Positions 25,224 to 32,875 of a stretch of DNA of 52,408 nucleotides are shown one piece after another. Source of the DNA: Bacillota bacterium (GTDB taxonomy: Bacteria; Bacillota; Clostridia; TANB77; CAG-465); the NCBI GenBank assembly GCA_023460515.1, contig JAEWPS010000011.1, positions 1-52,408 of the forward strand. The letters run 5' to 3'. A program made the position numbers and the translations under genes. A model generated the notes under the pieces. It was given only the letters and a program-made list of their open reading frames with translations. It ran no database searches and was not told the origin of the DNA. The first letter of the stretch is position 1. Each line of letters begins with the position of its first letter.

Positions 25224-26984
25224 CTATTTAACAAATACTGCTTTTATTCTTCTTACACCTGATGATACTGCTTCTTCTTTTAAAATTTTAATATGCTCTA
25301 GTTTAGAAGTATTATCTACATGTGGTCCACCACATATTTCTTTTGAGAAACCTTCTATTGTATATACTTTTACACTCTCACCATATTTACTATCGAATAC
25401 GCCTTTTGCACCATATTTTCTAGCTTCATCAAGTAACATCTCTTGAAAACTCACTGGTAATTTCTTATCTATTTGTTCATTAACCATGTTTTCTACTTGA
25501 TCTAAAATTTCTCTAGTTACTTTTTCAGGATGTGAAAAATCAAATCTAATTCTCTCTGCAGTTATATTTGAACCTTTTTGTGATACATGATCTCCTAGTA
25601 TTCTTTGTAATGATTCAAGTATTAAATGAGCAGCTGTGTGGTATTTTGTAGTTTCTTCACTATGATCAGCAAGACCACCTTTAAATATTCCTTCTGCTCC
25701 TTCACGTGATTTTGCTTGATGTTCTTCATAACATATTTTAAATCCATCCATATCAATAGAAAAACCATTTTCTTTAGCAAGCTCAGCAGTTACTTCTGGT
25801 GGAAATCCATATGTATCATATAATCTAAATACCGCAGTACCTTCAATTAAGTTTGTATTTTCATCTTTTAATTTATTTGTCAATTTAGTAAATTCTTTTT
25901 CACCACTTAATAATGTGTTCATAAATCTATTTTTTTCTTTTATTATTTCTTCTAATATAACATCTTTATTTGTTACTAATTCTGGATACATATCTTTTAA
26001 ACTACTTATAAGAGTTTCAATAACCTCATTTATTTTATCTGGATTAACACCAATTTTTCTCATATGCCTTATTGTTCTACGTATTAATCTTCTTAAGATA
26101 TAACCTTGACCAATATTACTTGGAGTCACAAAGTCACATATAAGTAGTGCTGAAGCTCTTAAATGGTCCGCAATTATTCTAAGTGAAGCATCTTCTGGAT
26201 TTTCACTAATTTCTCTTACCTTAGATATTATTGGCATAAACAATTCAGTTTCAAAAATATGATTTTTTCCTTGCATTAAAAATGTAATTCTTTCAAGACC
26301 CATTCCTGTATCAACATTTTTTTGAGATAATGGAACGAAACTTCCATCTTCTTTTTTGTTATATTCCATAAAAACGTTATTCCAAATTTCAATATATTTT
26401 CCACAATCACATGAAGGATTACAATCATCTGAGCATTTTGGAACACCAGTATCTAAAAATATTTCTGTATCTGGTCCACATGGCCCAGTTTGACCTGCTG
26501 GTCCCCACCAATTATCTTTTTTTCCAAAAAAGTATATTCTAGATTTATCTATTCCACACTCTTCCCAAATTTTTGCAGACACATCATCTTTAGGAGCATC
26601 ATTATCTCCAGCAAAACATGTAACAGATATTTTGTAAGCAGGAATATTTAATTCTTTTGTTAAAAATTCAAAACTATATTTTATTGAATCTTCTTTAAAG
26701 TAATCTCCAAGTGACCAATTTCCTAACATTTCAAAAAATGTTAAATGTCTATTGTCACCTACTTCATCTATATCATCAGTTCTTAAACATTTTTGAAAAT
26801 CTACAAGTCTTTTACCCTCAGGATGTGACTCACCCACAAGATATGGAACAAGAGGATGCATACCAGCTGTTGTAAATAAAACAGTTGGATCGTTTTCTGG
26901 CACTAGCTTTGCTCCAGATATTACCTTGTGATTTTTGCTTTCAAAAAATTTCAAATATTTATTTCTTATTTCTATTGCTTTCAT
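25224..26984 (-). CDS. alaS: Alanyl-tRNA synthetase, short form lacking the C-terminal (C-Ala) domain
   Basis: 586 residues, against about 875 for typical bacterial AlaRS. The catalytic domain is complete (FTTAGMHPLVPYL, FFEMLGNWSLGDYF, DTGMGLERITF), as is the tRNA-recognition helical part (GQGYILRRLIRRTIRHM). The editing domain is present with HTAAH and CGGPH metal ligands. The protein stops right after SSGVRRIKAVFVK, so the C-Ala domain is gone. A Cys-rich insertion (CSDDCNPSCDCGKY) sits in the catalytic domain, a likely metal-binding knob. The reading frame ends cleanly with no downstream remnant, so this looks like a natural short AlaRS rather than a truncation. Whether a full-length copy exists elsewhere is unknown. 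Confidence 0.9.
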   Translation of the reverse strand: MKAIEIRNKYLKFFESKNHKVISGAKLVPENDPTVLFTTAGMHPLVPYLVGESHPEGKRLVDFQKCLRTDDIDEVGDNRHLTFFEMLGNWSLGDYFKEDSIKYSFEFLTKELNIPAYKISVTCFAGDNDAPKDDVSAKIWEECGIDKSRIYFFGKKDNWWGPAGQTGPCGPDTEIFLDTGVPKCSDDCNPSCDCGKYIEIWNNVFMEYNKKEDGSFVPLSQKNVDTGMGLERITFLMQGKNHIFETELFMPIISKVREISENPEDASLRIIADHLRASALLICDFVTPSNIGQGYILRRLIRRTIRHMRKIGVNPDKINEVIETLISSLKDMYPELVTNKDVILEEIIKEKNRFMNTLLSGEKEFTKLTNKLKDENTNLIEGTAVFRLYDTYGFPPEVTAELAKENGFSIDMDGFKICYEEHQAKSREGAEGIFKGGLADHSEETTKYHTAAHLILESLQRILGDHVSQKGSNITAERIRFDFSHPEKVTREILDQVENMVNEQIDKKLPVSFQEMLLDEARKYGAKGVFDSKYGESVKVYTIEGFSKEICGGPHVDNTSKLEHIKILKEEAVSSGVRRIKAVFVK

Positions 26985-27005
26985 AAAATTCTCCCTAATT
27001 ATTTT

Positions 27006-28598
27006 CTAATTCATCTCATTAAATATTTTTGTTCCCCATTTTTTTAGTATAGTATATTGTATCATAATAATAAATAAAAGTAAAGTAAAAATAAGTAAAA
27101 CGTATATGTCAATAGATATCTTTAAAGCCATATACAATGCACCAAGTCCAAAAAAGAAAACTAATGGTACCATTATACCTAAAAAACTGCTAAGGCTTTG
27201 TTTTACAACTTGTGTATATGAAACAAAGTCTAATCTAGGATATTTTAAATTGATAATTATACCAAACATAGAACATGTAATATTAGAAAATACAGCTAAT
27301 AATATGACTATTAACGTTTGTAAAATTGTCATTTTAAAAGATATACCAAACAATATTATAGATAAAATCATTACTGGTAAAACAATTAACATATTTACAA
27401 CTATTTTACTTAAAAATATATCTTTAACTTTAATCGGCATTGTTTTTAATATCCAGAAATTTTTACCTTCTATAGATATACTACATGCGGCTGTATTTGA
27501 CATTGCTATACTAAAAGCAACTACTGGGATAAGTAAAAGATAAATAGGCATCATACCCACATCAATTTCCATCATTTTAAATAAAACATCTTTATCATAA
27601 AACATTGTTGCTATACTTGCAAAAAATATAAGTACAACTCCAAAAGATGTATTTAATATGTATATAGGTATAGAAAAATACATTTTCAATTCTTTTAAAA
27701 TCAAAGTAGTCAATACACCTTTTTGAGTATGTTCTTTTTCTATATAATTGCTTTTTGCATTTTCAACTTTTAAATTTTGAACAATTTTAACATATGAATT
27801 CTTAAATATAAACACAAATAACCACGCAGACGCAACGTTTGCAATTATATAAATGAATAAATCTTTTATACTACCATTGGATATAACCTCCATAAAACTG
27901 TTAATTATAAATCCAATCGAACTTAATATTTTATTTACAAGTTCTACATTATTTACGAATTTCAAAGCTAAGCTTTGTATATTAAATGATACATACATAA
28001 TTAGTAGCACAGCTAGGTACGTTAAAATAGTTTCAAATATTTTTTTACTTTTAACCTTTGATGTTAAGTATCCTATTATATATCCAAATATACAACCTAG
28101 AATTGTTGGTAAAAGTGGCATAAATAAATAAGATACAAAAGCAAGTAAATAATATGTAATACCTAGTTTAAGTGTAACTCCATATGTTATAAAAGCGGGT
28201 ACAAATATTATTGTAGTTACAATATAACTTATTAATGTAAGAACTATAATTCTACTTGTCAGTATAGTACTAGGTTTTATAGGCATAGCAAATATATTAT
28301 CTTCCGAATTAAATAAGTACGATTTTGCCCTATAAATAGTACTATAGAATATGCTAAAACTACATACAAAATATACTAATGGTAGTACATATTTTTCAAG
28401 TCCATATTTAACTAAAAAATTAACTCCCATATACGTATACATTCCAACAGAAGTAAATAGCGAACTAATAAGAAATACAAAAACAATTATCATTCCTATA
28501 TTTTTAAATACATTTTTACTTCCTTTAATTTTATTTAAAGATAATGTTCTTACTAAATCAACTTTTAGAAGTAATAATAGTTTTGACATATTATTCAT
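27006..28598 (-). CDS. ABC-2-type exporter permease
   Basis: 530 residues, strongly hydrophobic, with about 12 predicted helices in two blocks (residues ~30-260 and ~290-525). A charged loop (VKIVQNLKVENAKSNYIEKEHT) separates them. A segment ISIEGKNFWILKTMPIKVKDIFLSK resembles the conserved coupling region of large ABC-2 permeases. The ATG overlaps the 3' end of the ATP-binding gene (ATGAATAA), so the pair is translationally coupled. Substrate unknown; such exporters handle lipids, peptides or antibiotics. Confidence 0.85.
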   Translation of the reverse strand: MNNMSKLLLLLKVDLVRTLSLNKIKGSKNVFKNIGMIIVFVFLISSLFTSVGMYTYMGVNFLVKYGLEKYVLPLVYFVCSFSIFYSTIYRAKSYLFNSEDNIFAMPIKPSTILTSRIIVLTLISYIVTTIIFVPAFITYGVTLKLGITYYLLAFVSYLFMPLLPTILGCIFGYIIGYLTSKVKSKKIFETILTYLAVLLIMYVSFNIQSLALKFVNNVELVNKILSSIGFIINSFMEVISNGSIKDLFIYIIANVASAWLFVFIFKNSYVKIVQNLKVENAKSNYIEKEHTQKGVLTTLILKELKMYFSIPIYILNTSFGVVLIFFASIATMFYDKDVLFKMMEIDVGMMPIYLLLIPVVAFSIAMSNTAACSISIEGKNFWILKTMPIKVKDIFLSKIVVNMLIVLPVMILSIILFGISFKMTILQTLIVILLAVFSNITCSMFGIIINLKYPRLDFVSYTQVVKQSLSSFLGIMVPLVFFFGLGALYMALKISIDIYVLLIFTLLLFIIMIQYTILKKWGTKIFNEMN

Positions 28599-29301
28599 CT
28601 CCTAACGTAGACATAAATACATCTTCAAGAGATGCATCTTTTGTTATATCTTCTATATTTCCAATTTTAACAATTTTTCCTTTATTTATAATTGCAATCT
28701 TATCACACAGTTTTTGAACAACTTCTAAAACATGTGAAGAAAAGAATATACTAACACCTTTACCACATAATTCTTTCATAATTTCTTTTAACTTAAATTG
28801 AGCCTTAGGATCAAGTCCTACAAATGGTTCATCTAAAATTAGTATTTTGGGACTATGTATTAACGCAGATATAATTGCTATTTTTTGTTTCATTCCATGA
28901 GAATATGAAGATATCACACTACCTAGATTATCATATATTTCAAGTTCTTTTGCATATTTATCTATTAATTCACGTCTAATAGTTTTATCTACACTATAAA
29001 CATCTCCAACAAAATTTAAATACTGAATTCCTGTTAAATTTTCGTAAACATCTGGATTATCTGGTATATATGCCATCATAGATTTACACCTAATTGGATC
29101 ATCTTTTATATTAAGTCCATCAATATAAATATTTCCACTTTCAAAAGATAAAATACCAACTATACACTTTATTGTGGTTGTTTTACCTGCACCATTATGA
29201 CCAACAAATCCAAATATTTCACCTGGATTTACATCAATAGATATATCATCTACAGCAATTTTATCCCCATATTTTTTAGTTAAATTAGTTATTCTTAACA
29301 T
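28591..29301 (-). CDS. ABC transporter ATP-binding protein
   Basis: 236 residues. Walker A is GHNGAGKTT, the signature is SYSHGMKQK (a common LSGGQ variant in ABC-2 exporters), Walker B is ILILDEPFVGLDP, and the H-loop is FSSHVLE. The C-terminal tail ends VFMSTLGDE. It partners the overlapping permease. The gene starts 63 bp after the polysaccharide deacetylase stop. It heads the transcript ABC-permease-alaS-hit. Confidence 0.93.
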   Translation of the reverse strand: MLRITNLTKKYGDKIAVDDISIDVNPGEIFGFVGHNGAGKTTTIKCIVGILSFESGNIYIDGLNIKDDPIRCKSMMAYIPDNPDVYENLTGIQYLNFVGDVYSVDKTIRRELIDKYAKELEIYDNLGSVISSYSHGMKQKIAIISALIHSPKILILDEPFVGLDPKAQFKLKEIMKELCGKGVSIFFSSHVLEVVQKLCDKIAIINKGKIVKIGNIEDITKDASLEDVFMSTLGDE

Positions 29302-29364
29302 TTATATTCCCCCTTCAAAGTTATATATAATATTTCAGATCATATATAATCATTATAAATAATA

Positions 29365-30243
29365 TTACCAATTAGCATTTACTTTAGAGTATTTTAAATA
29401 ATTAATATACTCACTCATAGGCATACTTCTATTTGCATAAATTCTTGGTATATTGTATTTACTGTGTACTTTAGAATTATACACCCCTCCAAGCATATTT
29501 AACCCATATGAATAATTCTCTTTTACAATTTCTACTACTTTATTATTATAATCACCAATTGGATAACAAAAAACAGTACTGCTTAAATTAAACAAATCCT
29601 TTAATACTCTTTTAGAATCAATAATTTCTGTACTTGCTTGGTTAATTGGTATTTTACTCAAATATGGATGACTTAAAGAATGTGATTGTATATCTATAAT
29701 TCCACTTTCTTTCATCTCTTTTATTTGCTCAGTTGTTAAATAATTTGGTCCATTTATATAATTTGTTATAACATATATGCTAGCTTTTAAATTATACTTT
29801 TTAAATAATGGAAAAGCATTATTGTAAAAATATACAAAACAATCATCAAATGTTAATGCAACTGGTTTGGTATACTTGTATAACTTATCTATATCAGTTA
29901 TATAAACAGTCTGGTATCCATTATCCACTATATATTTTAAATGTGTCTCCAATTTTGAAGGTGAAAAATAATTTTCAGTATCTGTAGCATTTCCGTAATC
30001 ATCTGTAATAAAATGATACATAAATATAGGCATAGTAAAACTAAAATTTTTAGGTTTTATTATATCCTCTATAATTTTTTCTTTAGCAACATAAGCATTA
30101 ATTTCATCTATATCGGTATATAAATTATTGCTATGTTCTTTTACTAAAACTTTATTAAAGCAAAAAAAGCAAATTAAAATTGTAGCAACAATTAATAAAG
30201 TTATAATTATTGAAATATAATTTGCTTTTTTTATTATTTTCAT
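29365..30243 (-). CDS. Membrane-anchored polysaccharide deacetylase
   Basis: 292 residues with an uncleaved N-terminal helix (about 10-30), then a NodB-type domain. Motif 1 is TFDD (131-134), the metal-binding HxxxH is HSLSH (188-192), and FCYPIGDYN is motif 3. The residue after TFDD is Cys where most family members have Gly. NodB enzymes remove acetyl groups from peptidoglycan or exopolysaccharide. It is 48 bp downstream of prepilin/FGE gene B and probably in the same transcript, which suggests a cell-surface role. Confidence 0.88.
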   Translation of the reverse strand: MKIIKKANYISIIITLLIVATILICFFCFNKVLVKEHSNNLYTDIDEINAYVAKEKIIEDIIKPKNFSFTMPIFMYHFITDDYGNATDTENYFSPSKLETHLKYIVDNGYQTVYITDIDKLYKYTKPVALTFDDCFVYFYNNAFPLFKKYNLKASIYVITNYINGPNYLTTEQIKEMKESGIIDIQSHSLSHPYLSKIPINQASTEIIDSKRVLKDLFNLSSTVFCYPIGDYNNKVVEIVKENYSYGLNMLGGVYNSKVHSKYNIPRIYANRSMPMSEYINYLKYSKVNANW

Positions 30244-30291
30244 AATTCCTCCAAAAAAGGTATTTTATTTTGTATATTTAAATTTTATATA

Positions 30292-32739
30292 CTAAAAAAT
30301 ATATAATGCTGGTCTAAATGATATATTATCTTGAGACGTTGTAGCAGCGTAATTAAGACGATTTGAAGCGCAATATGTTGAAGATACATCAGTATAACTT
30401 CCGCCTCTTAACATATAGTAACCAGCTGTATACATTTCATTTGTCCATTCCCATGTGTTACCAGCTAAATCATATATATTTTTTGCTTTCCAATAGTCAC
30501 TAAATCCTGATATTTGCAAAGTTCCAAATCCAACTATATTAGCTGGTGATATTGAATTTGAATAGTTACCCCAGTTTCCGCTATTTGTTATATTAATTCC
30601 TGAATTTTGTATCCATTTCATTAATGAATCCCATTGTGTTCCAGTTACCAAATTAGTTATAACTTTAGTTGGGTCATACCCGTAATTTGCCGCCATATTT
30701 TGTGAATATGTTTTAGAATCTGCATAATTTATGAAGTTAAATAAATATCCTGTATACGTTGTTCCTCTAACCCAGCTACTAGATATTTTGTTAGCAGATT
30801 TTTTACTTGCAACTCTTATATTTCCACTATTATAATCAAACATTGCTTCATATCTTGCAATATAAAATCCTTTATATTTAGTTATTTGGTTTGCCTCATT
30901 AGTTATTGCTGCCGGTAATGTATCATTTGATATATTTACATTATTATATGCTACTCCAGTTGTGCACCATTTTGCATATGGAACACTAGTTCCATCAACT
31001 GGTACCCAAACAAACTGATTACCACTTGTATCTTGAATAACTAATCCATTATTCCAATCTGCTGAAACATTATTCCAATTTGCTTCCGCAGTATTTATGG
31101 CTACAAAACCTGCAGGTATTACTGGATTATTGTACGTTGGCATTTTACCAGTAATTGTTGAATTTTGAGATAATGCAACTCCTGGATTTGTTTCTGTTCC
31201 TGGTGCATTTGCTTTAATATAATTTAGGTTAACACTAACTATTCTAGTTTCTGTTATTGTATTATCATAGTTTACTGCAACCATTTTTATAAATGCATTG
31301 TCCGCAGTAAAATTTGTAAAAGGAGTGTTTTGCTTAGTTGTTATTCCATTTGTTGTAGTATTTAATGTATATACTTGTTCATCTGTAAAAGTTACTCCAT
31401 CTATACTTTTAGAAAAAGTTACAGATTTAATACCATTAACGCTATACATTTTTGCGGTTAATTGAACTGATTCTTTTGTAGAATTATCTAATGTATAACC
31501 AATATATAATCTTGGAGCTATTTCTTGATTATATAAGTTAACATTACCAGCTTTATCTATTACAGCTATCTTTATGCTTCTTATATTTTTAGCTGCATTA
31601 ATTGTTGTTGTTAAATCACTTGTAACTTTAGCACTTTTTGCTTTACTTAGCATATATGCAGTATCAAAATCAGTAATCCCATTATAATAATTTTCAATTG
31701 TTGCGTTATCTGTATATTTAGTTAAATATTCATATCTAACTTCTTTTATTCCACTTTCTGAACTAGATAAATTTATTTTAACTGTATTGATTGATGAATA
31801 TGATGAAATCGTTGCACTTGTTATTGTTGGAAGAGTTTTACTAAAGTTAGATAAATCTATCCTTACTTTTCCAATTACATCTGAACCTTTGTATTTTAAT
31901 ATGTCTACATACCTGTCAATTAATGGTTTTGTACCTAGTTCTATATAGTTTACTTCTGCTAGTGTAAGTGTTGGTACTTTTATTGTTTCACTATCACTTA
32001 CTATTGATGAAAGTAAGTTAAAACCAAATGTATTTTTTCCAACTGTTGTTGTTATTAGTCTATTTGTATCTCCACTTACAGACATATATAAAAGTTCATC
32101 TGCAGCCATTTCTGCTTCAATGCTTACACCCATTTTGTTAGCCCATCCGTTAATTTTAGTTAATTTTATACCACCAGATGTCGTAACAACAGTTGAAGAT
32201 TTATCTGTTTGCTCTCCATATATTTGAACTACATTAGATATTTTTGATGTTATTGAAAAATATATTTGTCCCTTAGCCTGTAATCCATATGGGTAATATG
32301 CATGCATAGATGGATACGCAACAACAAATATATCTCCTGCACCTAAATCACCGTTTCCATATGGTATTTTAGTAACATTTATTTTAGCAAGATCTATTTT
32401 ATAAAATTGTGAATTTAAATCATTGTTATCGGTAATTTCTTCTAATAATACATCTTGAGATCTTGCAATTGCAAGCAACTCATCTTTAGTAAGTGCAGTA
32501 GAGTCTGCTACTAAAGGCATAACATTATTTGTTATATAGTAACTTTCTGTAGAATCTTGTATTTCAGCTAAATTCTTAGAGAAAGTTGTTATGTTTGCAT
32601 CATCTATAGCACTTAAAGTAGAAACTGTAACAGTTGCAACAAGTATTAATGCGACAATTATAGTTATTATTAAAACTATTAAAGAAATACCTTTCTTATT
32701 AGTAGTTTTGTATAAATATTTTTCATTTCCGTTATTCAT
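30292..32739 (-). CDS. Prepilin-like protein with Ig-like middle and C-terminal FGE-fold domain (candidate DGR target B)
   Basis: 815 residues. A longer leader than usual ends at KKG (Gly17), followed by ISLIVLIITIIV, the prepilin helix, without Glu at +5. The head segment (TTFSKNLAEIQDSTESYYITNN, about residues 52-74, pilin-like alpha1/loop) is shared with protein C. The middle ~400 residues contain two or more beta-sandwich modules. From about 560 the FGE domain begins (YNNPVIPAGFVAI, NQFVWVPVDG, GFYIARYEA, GTQWDSLMKWIQ, GNTWEWTNE), ending FRPALYIF. The SD is AGGTGAT. The last 40 residues are the candidate variable region. Likely displayed on the surface; partner or ligand unknown. Confidence 0.87.
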   Translation of the reverse strand: MNNGNEKYLYKTTNKKGISLIVLIITIIVALILVATVTVSTLSAIDDANITTFSKNLAEIQDSTESYYITNNVMPLVADSTALTKDELLAIARSQDVLLEEITDNNDLNSQFYKIDLAKINVTKIPYGNGDLGAGDIFVVAYPSMHAYYPYGLQAKGQIYFSITSKISNVVQIYGEQTDKSSTVVTTSGGIKLTKINGWANKMGVSIEAEMAADELLYMSVSGDTNRLITTTVGKNTFGFNLLSSIVSDSETIKVPTLTLAEVNYIELGTKPLIDRYVDILKYKGSDVIGKVRIDLSNFSKTLPTITSATISSYSSINTVKINLSSSESGIKEVRYEYLTKYTDNATIENYYNGITDFDTAYMLSKAKSAKVTSDLTTTINAAKNIRSIKIAVIDKAGNVNLYNQEIAPRLYIGYTLDNSTKESVQLTAKMYSVNGIKSVTFSKSIDGVTFTDEQVYTLNTTTNGITTKQNTPFTNFTADNAFIKMVAVNYDNTITETRIVSVNLNYIKANAPGTETNPGVALSQNSTITGKMPTYNNPVIPAGFVAINTAEANWNNVSADWNNGLVIQDTSGNQFVWVPVDGTSVPYAKWCTTGVAYNNVNISNDTLPAAITNEANQITKYKGFYIARYEAMFDYNSGNIRVASKKSANKISSSWVRGTTYTGYLFNFINYADSKTYSQNMAANYGYDPTKVITNLVTGTQWDSLMKWIQNSGINITNSGNWGNYSNSISPANIVGFGTLQISGFSDYWKAKNIYDLAGNTWEWTNEMYTAGYYMLRGGSYTDVSSTYCASNRLNYAATTSQDNISFRPALYIF
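30322..30429 (-). other. Candidate variable region of protein B
   Basis: 36 codons between NEMY and SFRPALY, the same length as in protein A. Codons such as GCT GGT TAC TAT, AGT TAT ACT GAT and CTT AAT TAC GCT GCT keep a T or C third base while the first two bases vary, which fits A-directed mutation of AAY codons. Confidence 0.5.
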
Positions 32740-32757
32740 ATTTAATCACCTGTGTAT

Positions 32758-32786
32758 ATTTTACACTGAAATAGATAAAAAATCAA
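32758..32786 (-). promoter_or_regulatory. Promoter of prepilin/FGE gene B
   Basis: TTGATT (32781-32786), 17 bp, TAAAAT (32758-32763) on the minus strand. The -35 context AATAGTATTGATTTTTT and the AGTGTA before the -10 are shared with gene C's promoter. Confidence 0.7.
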
Positions 32787-32875
32787 TACTATTTAAATTT
32801 ATTTTATTTATTTTATAAATCCTATAAAAATAGTAACCATTTAAAGTATTTTTTTACTCAAATGATTACTATTAT

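Noticed and set aside
26985..29364. A T-box or other leader upstream of alaS
   Set aside because: The alaS gene starts 21 bp after the ABC permease, leaving no room for a T-box; no leader-like structure is visible at the operon start either.
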